From Bythopirellula sp041737835 (lineage in GTDB: Bacteria > Planctomycetota > Planctomycetia > Pirellulales > Lacipirellulaceae), in the NCBI GenBank assembly GCA_041737835.1, contig JBGSQY010000024.1: DNA of 64,000 nt; one strand, written 5' to 3'. Below the pieces are notes generated by a model. The model had not been told where the DNA came from. It saw only the letters and a program-made list of their open reading frames with translations, and ran no database searches. Below are positions 1 through 7,705 of the stretch, in pieces (position 1 is the stretch's first letter; each line of letters opens with the position of its first letter). The translations under genes were made by a program, and so were the position numbers.

Positions 1-1
1 C

Positions 2-2695
2 CGCCGCAGCCAACTCGCCCGGATTGATGAGCTGGAACAAGAAACCGAACGGCTCGAGCGCCAGCTCTTGGCGATGACGTCCAAAGCCGGCAACGCTCAG
101 CAAATGGTGTCGGAAAACACCGAGCAACTTCAAGCCGCGGAAAGCCAATTTGCGGAACTCGACGTACAAGCCCGGCAGCAACAAGCGGAACTCGATTTGG
201 CCCAGGCGGCCCTCGCCCAATGCCGGGGCGATTTGGAAAAATGCCGTACCGATCACACCCAAGCCTTTCGCGATGCCACGCAGCTGGAACACCGCATCCA
301 GATTATCGAAGCGCAACGCCAATCAGCCGTCGCGACCGGTGAACGCTTCCGCCAGCAGGTCGAACAAACCCGCCAAGCCAAAGCCGAGATTCTCGAACGC
401 TTCACCACGGCCAACGACCAGCTTCGCATTCAAGAAGCTGCTGCGGAACAATCACAGCGGACGTTGGAACTCGCCCAAGCCAAGCTACGCGAACACCGCA
501 CACAGTTGACCAAAGCCCAGGCCCAGTTCGCCGAACTGAATGGCCGACTCACGGGCGCTCGTGAACGCGCTTCAGTCCTTGAAGAACTCGAACGCCAACT
601 CGACGGTTTGAGCGCAGGAACCAAAGAAGTTTTGCGGCTCGCCCGCACCGAACCCCATGGTCCCTTCGGACAAGTCCACGGGATCGTGGCCGACTTGTTG
701 CACGTCGACGCCGACACGGCCTCCTTGGTAGAAATCGCGCTGGGCGATCGTGCGAATTGTCTCGTTATTGAGAAAGTCGATCCACGCTTGGTCAATATGG
801 CTGAGAACGAGTGGGCCGGGCGCACGAGCTTTTTGCGGCTTGATGTTCCGCTGGTCGCCAGTGCGGTTGATCGGATTGATCTTTCCAACGAACCGGGCGT
901 CATGGGCCGAGCCGACCAATTCGTCGAAATCGCGGCAGAGCTGGCCCCTCTCACGCGACGGCTACTGGGCCGGCATTGGTTTGTGGATTCGCTCAAAACC
1001 GCATTTCAACTGGCCGGTGGTATTGGCCGTGGTTTGAACTTTGTCACAGTTGTCGGAGAAGTCGTATCGGCGGACGGAACGCTGACCGTCGGCCCACGAC
1101 AATCGTCGTCGGGCTTGCTTTCGCGCCGTAGCGAATTGCGGGCCCTCGTCGATGAAATCCGCGACATGGAACACAAGATCGACGAGCAACGCACCAATTG
1201 TTCGCACCTGGAAAAAACGCTGCACGACGACGAGCAATCGCTGACCGAACTTACCAAACAGCACGACCGGACGTCGCAGACGACCAACGAAACTCGTCTG
1301 AAGGTTGCTTCTGCCCGTGAGCGACTCGACCGTGCCACCGAGGAGTTAAATTCCGCAGAAGCCGAGTTGCGTTTGCACGATGAGCAAGCGACCTCCGAAG
1401 ACAATGAACTCACCGATATTCGCGGTCAACTCAAGCAGCGTCAGACGGATCTGGAAAATTTCCAAAAGCAGCTTGAGCTGCGCACCGAACAGGGTTCCCG
1501 TTTGGAAGAACAACTCGCCTCGCTTCAACCGAGCGTCACCGATGTTCGCGTAGCCCTCGCTCGCAGCGAACAACGGCGCGATGGCCTCCGTCGGCAGATG
1601 GAACAATTGCACCGCGATCACGCCGAGCACGACCGTGCCTTGGAAGAAACTCGGCAACGCTCGGTCGATTGCCGCACACAGCGAACCCAATTGCAACAAT
1701 CGGTTCTCGAACACACGACCGAACTCGCCGAACTTTACGCAGCCAAAGATCAACTCACCACGGGCCTCACCGATTGGTCCGCCAAGCACGAAGACCTTCG
1801 CAAACAACGCACGACCGCCAGTCGCAACGTCGAGGGTTTGCGCTCGCAGCTTCTCGAAAACCAATCCAAGTTACAGCAACTTGATCACAAACTTCAGCAA
1901 CAAGAGCATCAACGCAAAGAACTGGCCGAGCGGCTCAAAGAAGATTATCAAATCGAGCTGGCTGTGATGGCTGTGACCGAACCCCCGGTCGAAATCACCG
2001 GTCGCGACGAAATGGAAAAAGAAATCCGAACACTCCGCGACCAACTTTCCGGCATAGGCCCCGTGAGTCTCGACGCCCTCACCGAACTGGAAGCCATTGA
2101 AGAGCGGCATTCGTCGCTCGCCAAGCAGTACATCGATCTCAAGACCGCCAAAGCGAAGCTCGAACAGCTCGTCGTGAGCATCAATTCCGAAAGCCGCGAT
2201 ATCTTCGTGAAAACGCTCGACGTGATCCGCGGGCATTTCCAGGAACTTTACCGCAATCTGTTTGGCGGTGGCGAAGCTGATATCATCGTCGAAGAAAGCG
2301 AAACCGATGACGTGCTCGAATGCGGCATCGAGATCATCGCTCGCCCCCCCGGCAAGCAGCCACGCAGTATCTCGCTGCTATCAGGTGGTGAACGAACAAT
2401 GACGTGCGTCGCGTTGTTGCTAGCAATCTTCCGCAGTCGCCCCACCCCATTCTGCGTGTTGGACGAAGTCGACGCCGCGCTCGACGAAGCGAACATCGAC
2501 CGCTTTGTGGAGGTCTTGAAGCAGTTCATGGCCAACACACAGTTTATCGTCGTCACACACAGCAAGCGGACGATGTCCTGCGCCGACACGCTCTATGGCA
2601 TTACCATGCAAGAATCTGGCATATCGAAACGCGTATCGGTCCGCTTCGAGGATGTCCGCTCCGACGGTTCGATCGTCACCAGCCAAGCGGCGTAA
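2..2695 (+). CDS. smc: Chromosome segregation protein SMC, C-terminal part (5' end outside window)
   Basis: SMC ATPase that, as a homodimer with ScpA/ScpB, loops and condenses newly replicated chromosomal DNA. The reading frame is open from base 2, so the N-terminal Walker A part lies off the left edge. Visible in order: a long Gln/Glu/Arg-rich coiled coil, the globular hinge at about bases 650-1090 (begins GPFGQVHGIVADLL), a second coiled coil, and the C-terminal ATPase head with the ABC signature LSGGERTM near base 2380 followed by Walker B and D-loop FCVLDEVDAALDEAN near 2455. The hinge and intact signature exclude a Rad50/SbcC-like protein. About 900 residues are present of a usual 1150-1200. 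The gene ends at TAA 2693-2695 with no obvious terminator hairpin. Confidence 0.97.
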   Translation, partial: RRSQLARIDELEQETERLERQLLAMTSKAGNAQQMVSENTEQLQAAESQFAELDVQARQQQAELDLAQAALAQCRGDLEKCRTDHTQAFRDATQLEHRIQIIEAQRQSAVATGERFRQQVEQTRQAKAEILERFTTANDQLRIQEAAAEQSQRTLELAQAKLREHRTQLTKAQAQFAELNGRLTGARERASVLEELERQLDGLSAGTKEVLRLARTEPHGPFGQVHGIVADLLHVDADTASLVEIALGDRANCLVIEKVDPRLVNMAENEWAGRTSFLRLDVPLVASAVDRIDLSNEPGVMGRADQFVEIAAELAPLTRRLLGRHWFVDSLKTAFQLAGGIGRGLNFVTVVGEVVSADGTLTVGPRQSSSGLLSRRSELRALVDEIRDMEHKIDEQRTNCSHLEKTLHDDEQSLTELTKQHDRTSQTTNETRLKVASARERLDRATEELNSAEAELRLHDEQATSEDNELTDIRGQLKQRQTDLENFQKQLELRTEQGSRLEEQLASLQPSVTDVRVALARSEQRRDGLRRQMEQLHRDHAEHDRALEETRQRSVDCRTQRTQLQQSVLEHTTELAELYAAKDQLTTGLTDWSAKHEDLRKQRTTASRNVEGLRSQLLENQSKLQQLDHKLQQQEHQRKELAERLKEDYQIELAVMAVTEPPVEITGRDEMEKEIRTLRDQLSGIGPVSLDALTELEAIEERHSSLAKQYIDLKTAKAKLEQLVVSINSESRDIFVKTLDVIRGHFQELYRNLFGGGEADIIVEESETDDVLECGIEIIARPPGKQPRSISLLSGGERTMTCVALLLAIFRSRPTPFCVLDEVDAALDEANIDRFVEVLKQFMANTQFIVVTHSKRTMSCADTLYGITMQESGISKRVSVRFEDVRSDGSIVTSQAA

Positions 2696-2879
2696 ATTTT
2701 TTCTTAGGCGCGTTGCAACGCTTCCTACAGAACCTGTAGCCGCGCCGATTTGCGGCCATTTTCTCGATTGGTTCTTAAACTTCCAGCATCGATTCCCTGG
2801 GCACGACGCACAGGATCGACACCTTCTTTACAGCCCGTACAACCGGTTGTCTCACCTTGAATAGAGAAAGTTTCTAAAG

Positions 2880-3390
2880 TCGGACCCCCGTTTGAATCGA
2901 AACTATCCTTCGGAAGGATTGTTCTGGCTGAACGAAATACAATCAGCCAGTCAGAATGATCCACGCAGGGGGGAGCCTGCCAAATCCGGGATCATGTAAT
3001 CGCGCAAGCGATTGCACCCACCTACCTTACGAGTAGCGGTACGCTCTCTCCACGCCAAGACATATTTGCCGCTCCAAAGGGAGCGCAAGTGTTGGAAGTT
3101 TTGCGCGATCGTAACGATTGGAATCACTGTTAACTACAGTCTCCAATTTAACGAATTTTGCCAATCTTCCAGTGCTTGCACTGCCGATGGAACACCATGG
3201 CGGAGAGGATCAGAAGGACCTGAGCCAACCCTACATGCGATTTTAGTATCCCGACCCAGGTGTGCACAGAACACCGTACTGGCCGAAGGGAAGCCGACGC
3301 CAGGCTGTTGCACGCAAACGGGATGCGCGGCTATCGGGCAAGTGCCCATAGCGCGACAAGATGCGTTAACGCGAGACTATATTGGAGTAC
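2880..3390 (+). ncRNA. Candidate structured RNA or long structured leader upstream of the HTH/receiver gene
   Basis: This 500-base gap has no convincing coding frame but a dense series of short-range hairpins. I can see perfect or near-perfect stems at 2905-2919 (6 bp), 2925-2931/2943-2949 (7 bp), 2968-2976/3043-3051 (9 bp with two G-T pairs, enclosing two more hairpins), 2998-3003/3008-3013 (6 bp closed by a GCAA tetraloop), 3022-3025/3033-3036, a CAGTGC-TT-GCACTG hairpin near 3171-3184, a GGTGT/ACACC hairpin near 3260-3276, and a bulged 10-bp hairpin at 3330-3352. I could not match it to tmRNA, RNase P, SRP or any riboswitch I know. Strand is assumed from the downstream gene; a 6S-like RNA or a cis-leader are both possible. 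Confidence 0.4.
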
Positions 3391-3395
3391 CCGTG

Positions 3396-3968
3396 ATGAA
3401 GGTCTTTACAACTGGTCAGGTCGCCAAGATCTGCAAAGTGGCCCCGCGCACGGTCAGCAAATGGTTTGACTCAGGGCGATTAAAGGGCTATCGAATCCCC
3501 GGTTCCCAGGACCGTCGGATTCCCCGTGAATACTTGATCCGCTTCCTCAAAGAGCATGGCATGCCTTTGGGCGATCTCGAAGACGAAGCGATGGCCAAGG
3601 TTCTGATTGTCGCCCAGGACCAAGTGCTGATCGAAAACCTAAAGCGTGAACTGCCTGTGGAACGAGCTTTCCGCACCTCCACCGCCGCGAGCGGTTTCGA
3701 GGCCGGCATCCAAGCCGAAAGCTTCCACCCCGACTGCATCATCGTCGATTTCTCGATTGGTCAGCTCGAGGCCCTGCAGATTTGCCAAAACTTGCGTCGC
3801 TCAAGCGACTTTGCTGAAACCATTCTGATTGCCTTGTTGCCCGATGACGGCACCACGGCAAGCTTCGACCGCTCAAGCATTAATGAGACGTTCAAGAAGC
3901 CTTTCGATGCCGCCCTGTTGGCCGAAAGACTCCGCACGCTCATCGGTGCCAAGAAAGAGTTGGTCTAA
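3396..3968 (+). CDS. HTH (excisionase/MerR-like) protein with response-regulator receiver-like domain
   Basis: A 190-residue putative regulator. Residues 1-55 form an excisionase/MerR-type winged helix (TTGQVAKICKVAPRTVSKW followed by a basic wing with RIPREYLIRFLKEHG), probably DNA-binding. Residues 67-187 resemble a CheY receiver: an acidic residue at D75, the likely phospho-acceptor D118 in CIIVDF, and the conserved lysine in FKKPF at 167-168. This order (HTH first, receiver second) is the reverse of ordinary response regulators. I chose ATG 3396 because GGAG at 3384-3387 lies 8 bases upstream and homology-like sequence begins here; the open frame back to 3012 runs through the structured non-coding region. 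No kinase gene is adjacent. The regulated genes are unknown. Confidence 0.85.
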   Translation: MKVFTTGQVAKICKVAPRTVSKWFDSGRLKGYRIPGSQDRRIPREYLIRFLKEHGMPLGDLEDEAMAKVLIVAQDQVLIENLKRELPVERAFRTSTAASGFEAGIQAESFHPDCIIVDFSIGQLEALQICQNLRRSSDFAETILIALLPDDGTTASFDRSSINETFKKPFDAALLAERLRTLIGAKKELV

Positions 3969-3986
3969 GAAATCAATTGCTTCCCA

Positions 3987-4022
3987 GATCAACCGGTCCC
4001 TCGCGGCCGGTTGATCTATTTA
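3987..4022 (+). terminator. Intrinsic terminator of the HTH/receiver gene
   Basis: A perfect 10-bp inverted repeat GATCAACCGG / CCGGTTGATC (3987-3996 and 4007-4016) with a 10-base loop is followed by the T-rich TATTTAT, 18 bases after the stop codon at 3968. Confidence 0.75.
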
Positions 4023-4130
4023 TGTCACACATCCGCTCAAGCGGTTCATATAGCAAGATAGGGGCTGTTGAACGATTCAACTGCCGGGCGACGGAAAACT
4101 CCCGTTAAAGTCGTCCTCCCCGCACATAAG
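4023..4130 (+). other. Island between two terminators; possible small RNA
   Basis: Transcription from the upstream gene should stop at about 4022, yet a second strong terminator follows at 4131-4163 with no ORF between. The roughly 110-base interval holds two short self-complementary stretches (AGTTGAATCGTT-type around 4068-4080 and GACG/CGTC around 4089-4116). This is the layout of a small RNA gene with its own terminator, but I cannot identify a promoter with confidence. Confidence 0.25.
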
Positions 4131-4163
4131 CCTCGCCACTGGAAACGGTGGCGAGGTTTTTTT
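4131..4163 (+). terminator. Strong intrinsic terminator
   Basis: CCTCGCCAC (4131-4139) pairs perfectly with GTGGCGAGG (4148-4156), 8-base loop, followed by a run of seven T. It sits 160 bases downstream of the HTH/receiver stop, so it is either a second terminator of that gene or the end of an unannotated small transcript. Confidence 0.85.
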
Positions 4164-4189
4164 GTTGCGCGAATTCATGTTGAAAGTCC

Positions 4190-4261
4190 CTAGCCGGAGC
4201 ACAACGTGCTCCGGGTAATGCCAAGAATCTTATCCCGGACCGCGTTGCGGCTCCGGCTAAC
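4190..4261. repeat. Composite palindromic intergenic element (TAGCCGG family)
   Basis: Two hairpins in tandem: CCGGAGCAC-AAC-GTGCTCCGG (about 4193-4213) and CCGGACCGC-GTT-GCGGCTCCGG (about 4235-4257). The whole is bounded by terminal inverted repeats TAGCCGGAGC and GCTCCGGCTA. The architecture is the same as the elements at 5165-5222 and 6548-6626. Confidence 0.7.
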
Positions 4262-4267
4262 GCAGAT

Positions 4268-4303
4268 GTGACTTCTCTCTAGGACCGCGTTACAATATCA
4301 GCA
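4268..4303 (+). promoter_or_regulatory. Sigma-70-like promoter giving a probably leaderless transcript
   Basis: GTGACT (4268-4273, 4 of 6 matches to the -35 consensus), a 17-base spacer and TACAAT (4291-4296) form a good promoter. The expected start site, seven bases after the -10, is the A of the ATG at 4303. No Shine-Dalgarno sequence lies in the usual window before this ATG, which fits leaderless translation. Confidence 0.5.
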
Positions 4304-4695
4304 TGAGCACATCCATCGAAAATCTCGTCACGCTCACCGAACTCTCTACCGATCTGGAAGCCGCGATGATTATCGCGGCCTTGGAACGCGAAGGGATTGA
4401 AGCCTTCATGAAAGGCGAATACACCGCAGGCTTCCGGGCTGAGGCCCCCAGTTGGCCCAAAGTCGAAGTCAGAGAATCGGACTACGAGCGCGCAAGAGCG
4501 ATTCTCGACGCGATGAATCCACATCATGACGAGACACCTGTCGACGAAAGCGAAGTCACCACCGATTCGCCATTCCGAAAATTTATCCTCAGACTGGCTG
4601 CCATTGGCTTGGTGATCACGATTGGCTGGTACGGCATCTCACTTATTCTGACACTTTTACAAATACTCTCTTCTCTTGCGTACTCACTGGCCTAA
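4303..4695 (+). CDS. DUF2007-type protein with C-terminal membrane anchor
   Basis: A 130-residue protein. Residues 8-75 match the small alpha/beta DUF2007 (putative signal-transducing) fold: TLTELSTDLEAAMIIAAL, the 'GIEAFMKGEY' strand and the closing VEVRESDYERARAILD. A charged linker (75-90) leads to a hydrophobic segment, about residues 95-127, that should span or anchor in the membrane. The function of the family is unknown; its position as a lone small fold plus anchor suggests a membrane-associated binding protein. moaC starts only 3 bases after the stop, so the two are probably cotranscribed. The start is supported by the promoter placed directly before it. Confidence 0.8.
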   Translation: MSTSIENLVTLTELSTDLEAAMIIAALEREGIEAFMKGEYTAGFRAEAPSWPKVEVRESDYERARAILDAMNPHHDETPVDESEVTTDSPFRKFILRLAAIGLVITIGWYGISLILTLLQILSSLAYSLA

Positions 4696-4698
4696 GCC

Positions 4699-5169
4699 AT
4701 GACTGACCTAACCCACTTCGATGAAACGGGCGCGAGCCGGATGGTCGATGTCGGCGAAAAACCTGTCACCAAACGCATTGCGCGAGCTAGTGGGCTGATT
4801 CGCATGCAGCCCGCCACGCGGCAACTGATCACGGATAAAAAATTATCCAAGGGCGATGTGCTCGAAGTTGCTCGGCTGGCCGGTATTATGGCGGCTAAGC
4901 GAACTGACGAACTCATTCCGCTCTGCCATTCGCTCCCCCTTGATGCCGTGCGTATCGATTTCAGTGAGAACGGCAACGACGCCCTAAAAATCGAAGCCAC
5001 AGTCGAAGTGACCGCCAAAACAGGCGTCGAAATGGAAGCCCTCACGGCGGTGAGCGTCGCGGCGCTCACGATTTACGACATGTGCAAAGCCGTCGACCGC
5101 GCAATGCGGATCGAGCAAATCCAACTCGAAGAAAAATCCGGCGGTCGCAGCGGCCACTTCATACGTTAG
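4699..5169 (+). CDS. moaC: Cyclic pyranopterin monophosphate synthase MoaC
   Basis: Second step of molybdenum cofactor synthesis: converts the 3',8-cyclo-GTP made by MoaA to cyclic pyranopterin monophosphate, in the cytoplasm. At 156 residues it has normal length. Family motifs are intact: VDVGEKPVTKRIA (16-28), LCHSLP (75-80), GVEMEALTAVSVAALT (109-124) and D127/K130 in YDMCKA, the catalytic pair matching E. coli D128/K131, then the C-terminal EKSGGRSGHF. It starts 3 bases after the DUF2007 gene and lacks a clear Shine-Dalgarno, suggesting coupled translation. Its TAG stop codon (5167-5169) lies inside the palindromic element at 5165-5222. No other moa gene is in the window. Confidence 0.97.
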   Translation: MTDLTHFDETGASRMVDVGEKPVTKRIARASGLIRMQPATRQLITDKKLSKGDVLEVARLAGIMAAKRTDELIPLCHSLPLDAVRIDFSENGNDALKIEATVEVTAKTGVEMEALTAVSVAALTIYDMCKAVDRAMRIEQIQLEEKSGGRSGHFIR

Positions 5170-5222
5170 CCGGCATCGTCCCGATGCCGTTCAAGATCGG
5201 CAGTGGGACACTGCCGGCTAAC
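5165..5222. repeat. Composite palindromic element, left copy; supplies the moaC stop codon
   Basis: Bounded by GTTAGCCGGC and GCCGGCTAAC. Inside are two small palindromes, GGCATCG-TCC-CGATGCC and CGGCAGTG-GGA-CACTGCCG. The reverse complement of this unit matches 6548-6626 closely in both palindromes and in order; the linkers differ. The terminal GTTAGC contributes the last base pair of codon and the stop of moaC (CGT TAG). Confidence 0.85.
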
Positions 5223-5246
5223 CGGGCTTTCGCTATAATGGCGACT
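5211..5246 (+). promoter_or_regulatory. Promoter of the serine-hydrolase gene
   Basis: A consensus TATAAT lies at 5234-5239 with only a weak -35 (CTGCCG, 5211-5216) that belongs to the right end of the palindromic element. A start site near 5246 makes the ATG at 5248 unlikely to be the main start, supporting ATG 5278. Confidence 0.5.
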
Positions 5247-5277
5247 CATGTCTCATCGCCTATCTCGGAGTTCCGCC

Positions 5278-6525
5278 ATGCTTCGCTTCACTCTTTGTGC
5301 CTTTGTGTCCTTTGTGGTTTTAGCCTCAAGTCATGCCGCTGAGTTACCAACCTCAACCCCCGACGCCGAAGGCCTGTCGGCCGAGAAACTGGCCGAAGTC
5401 GGCAAGATCATGAACAAACAGATCGACGAGCACAAAATCGCTGGGGGGATCGTGCTCATCGCCAAGAACGGCAAGCTGGTCTTCCAAGAACCCTACGGCG
5501 TAATGGACCTCGAAACAAAAAAGCCCATTGCTCCCGACACGATCTTTCGCATCTACTCGATGAGCAAAGCCATCACGTCGGCCGCCGCGCTGATCTTGCA
5601 CGATGAAGGCAAGCTCGATCTTGATGCGCCCGTATCAAAATACCTGCCCGAATTTGCCGAGCTCCAAGTCTTCGACGGCGACAACGTCCGTCCCGTCGAG
5701 CGTGAGATGACCGTAAAACAGCTCTTCACGCACACCTCGGGGATCGTCTACGGCGCACCAGGGGGTAGTCCCACGGAAAGCTTGTTCGAAGTCACCGACG
5801 CGCTCGATTTCAATTCCGACCTGGAGTTGATGACCAAAAAACTTGGCCAGATCCCACTGCCTTTTGAACCGGGTACCAAATGGCAGTACGGAGCGGGGAT
5901 CGACGTGCTCGGTCGCGTTGTGGAAGTGGCTTCCGGACAGCCGCTCGATGAATTTTTTGAGGAGCGGATCTTCAAACCCTTGGGAATAACCGACACCGGG
6001 TTCTATGTCCCAGAGGACAAACGCGAACGCTTCGCCACGAATTACTATGCCGACGGCAAGGGCCGCATGATTATTAAAGACGATCCCCAACGGAGCGGCT
6101 ACCTTCACAAGCCCGGGCTCTTGTCCGGAGGTGGCGGCCTCGTGGGAACGGCTTCCGACTACATGCGGTTCCTGATGATGATTGCCGGCGACGGCGAATT
6201 CCACGGCCAGCGAATCCTCAAACCCGAAACGGTCGAACTCATGCGGACCGACCAAGTCCCCAAGCTCGCCGGTTGGGTCAAATTTGGCGAAGAAGAACGC
6301 ACGGGAGTCGGCTACGGCTTGGGCTTCTCGGTGACGACTGAAGCTCACAAATCGAACGCCCACGCCAAGAAAAATGAATACGGCTGGGGCGGCGCGGCGA
6401 GCACCCACTATTGGCTCTCCCCCGATGATGACCTCATCGTGGTGACGATGGAACAGCGCGTGCCGTATTCCCCGGAGACGGAGGAGAAACTCAAACCGGT
6501 GATTTATGGGGCGGTGGAAGAGTAG
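5278..6525 (+). CDS. Secreted serine hydrolase of the beta-lactamase/esterase (class C-like) family
   Basis: A 415-residue exported enzyme. Residues 1-20 (MLRFTLCAFVSFVVLASSHA) are a signal peptide cut before AELP. The nucleophile motif SxxK is S94-M-S-K97 in IYSMSKAIT. The second motif position carries YGA (WQYGAGIDVLG) rather than the usual YxN, and the C-terminal GWGGAAST block replaces KTG, both typical of the EstB/penicillin-binding-like esterases rather than true beta-lactamases. The substrate is therefore unknown; an ester or D-amino peptide is likely. ATG 5278 is preferred over 5248 because GGAG lies 7 bases upstream and the signal peptide then starts cleanly. The gene is bracketed by inverted palindromic elements at 5165-5222 and 6548-6626. 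Confidence 0.9.
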   Translation: MLRFTLCAFVSFVVLASSHAAELPTSTPDAEGLSAEKLAEVGKIMNKQIDEHKIAGGIVLIAKNGKLVFQEPYGVMDLETKKPIAPDTIFRIYSMSKAITSAAALILHDEGKLDLDAPVSKYLPEFAELQVFDGDNVRPVEREMTVKQLFTHTSGIVYGAPGGSPTESLFEVTDALDFNSDLELMTKKLGQIPLPFEPGTKWQYGAGIDVLGRVVEVASGQPLDEFFEERIFKPLGITDTGFYVPEDKRERFATNYYADGKGRMIIKDDPQRSGYLHKPGLLSGGGGLVGTASDYMRFLMMIAGDGEFHGQRILKPETVELMRTDQVPKLAGWVKFGEEERTGVGYGLGFSVTTEAHKSNAHAKKNEYGWGGAASTHYWLSPDDDLIVVTMEQRVPYSPETEEKLKPVIYGAVEE

Positions 6526-6547
6526 ATACGTACGATTTATTTCAAGT

Positions 6548-6626
6548 GTTAGCCGGCAGTGTCCCACTGCCGATAGTTCCTATTGCGGCACAACCACTAC
6601 TCGGCATCGGGACGATACCGGCTAAC
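6548..6626. repeat. Composite palindromic element, right copy; supplies the miaA stop codon
   Basis: An inverted counterpart of 5165-5222: GTTAGCCGGC, palindrome CGGCAGTG-TCC-CACTGCCG, a longer linker, then CGGCATCG-GGA-CGATACCG and GGCTAAC. On the minus strand, its terminal GTTAGC encodes the TAG stop of miaA (6622-6624). Confidence 0.85.
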
Positions 6627-7551
6627 GAGTGCCGATGTCGCTGGCAATCGCTTCCGCGTTTACTTCCCCCGTGATATCCACAAACCGGCATTCGCACAAA
6701 CTGCGGAACCAAGTTCCCTGCCGTTTCGCAAATCGCCGTGTGCGGGTTTTGATCTTCGCCACCATCGCATCGTAATCGCCGCCGCTGAGGTACTCGATCA
6801 CTTCCTGGTATCCCACGGCTTGGCTTGCCGTGCGGCCGAGTTGTTTACCCTCGGCGACGAGTTGCTTGACTTCATCAACCAGCCCGCGCTCGAACATTTG
6901 CTCCACACGGGCGTTGATCCGTTCATGCTGTTCTTCCCGTGGTCGACGCAGGACGAAGACTTTGCAATTCTCGGCCGGCGTTCCTTCTTCAAAGTGCATT
7001 TGCTGGTGACTGATCGGCGACCCCGTCGTGCGGAAGACTTCGAGGGCGCGAATCAAACGCCGTGTGTCGTTGGGGTGGATCTGCGACGCGGCCAGCGGAT
7101 CAAGTTGCTCCAGCCGTTCGTAAAGCGCCGCGTTGCCCACTTCTGCGACCTCAGCGGCAATTTCTTCACGCATCTGCCAATCGGCGGGGGGCCCTGACGA
7201 CATTCCGCGCAGTAAGGCTTTGAGGTAAAGCGGTGTACCTCCCACGAACAAGACTTCGTGGCCACGCCCCTTAATCTCAGCAATGGCGGCGTGTGCAGCA
7301 TCCAGATAGCGCTCGATGCTGAATTCTTCGTCGGGGTCGACGATGTCAATCAGATGGTGCGGCACCTGGGCCTGCTCGTCGTTGGTCGGCTTGGCCGTGC
7401 CGATATCCATCCCGCGATAGATCGCCATCGAATCAAGCGAGATAATTTCGGCACCGAGTCGACGAGCCAACGCCAAACCGACCTGCGACTTACCGACGGC
7501 GGTGGCCCCGGTGAGAAACCAACAATCGAGAGTGGGCTGAGCTTCGTTCAC
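6622..7551 (-). CDS. miaA: tRNA dimethylallyltransferase MiaA
   Basis: Transfers the dimethylallyl group to N6 of adenosine 37 in tRNAs that read codons starting with U, stabilising codon pairing. The 309-residue protein has the P-loop GATAVGKS at about 15-22, the DSMAIYRGMDIGTAKP block that contacts substrate, HHLID, the substrate-channel region GGTPLYLKAL, and the C-terminal RTRRFAKRQGTWFR tRNA-binding stretch. All features of a complete, functional enzyme are present. It is convergent with the serine hydrolase gene and divergent from hisE (155-base gap). Its stop codon is contributed by the palindromic element at 6548-6626. Confidence 0.97.
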   Translation of the reverse strand: MNEAQPTLDCWFLTGATAVGKSQVGLALARRLGAEIISLDSMAIYRGMDIGTAKPTNDEQAQVPHHLIDIVDPDEEFSIERYLDAAHAAIAEIKGRGHEVLFVGGTPLYLKALLRGMSSGPPADWQMREEIAAEVAEVGNAALYERLEQLDPLAASQIHPNDTRRLIRALEVFRTTGSPISHQQMHFEEGTPAENCKVFVLRRPREEQHERINARVEQMFERGLVDEVKQLVAEGKQLGRTASQAVGYQEVIEYLSGGDYDAMVAKIKTRTRRFAKRQGTWFRSLCECRFVDITGEVNAEAIASDIGTR

Positions 7552-7705
7552 TAGTTTCTCCGACCTTCTTCAACAAATCAGGGAGCTTACGCACCCCGCT
7601 CGCCCTAGCGATTGCCACACTGTAAATCCCTGCCTAAACTGGAGGATTACCTCGCCCTTACCAGCCCATTGTGATAAGTGAACCTTCGCAAGGGAAGCCA
7701 CACTT

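Noticed and set aside
3021..3037. Anticodon-arm-like hairpin CTAC-CTTACGA-GTAG suggesting a tRNA-Val(TAC)
   Set aside because: No D-arm, no TTC T-loop and no acceptor pairing around it.
2880..3390. RNase P RNA or tmRNA
   Set aside because: The diagnostic GAGGAAAGTCC and ACAGNRA elements of RNase P and the tRNA-like ends of tmRNA are missing.
3012..3395. N-terminal extension of the HTH/receiver ORF back to 3012 (318 residues)
   Set aside because: The added 128 residues are Cys/Arg-rich and unlike any domain, run through hairpin-rich sequence, and a clear Shine-Dalgarno precedes ATG 3396.
5635..6567. Minus-strand 310-residue ORF opposite the serine hydrolase
   Set aside because: No motif, no ribosome binding site, and the plus strand has a signal peptide and SxxK motif.
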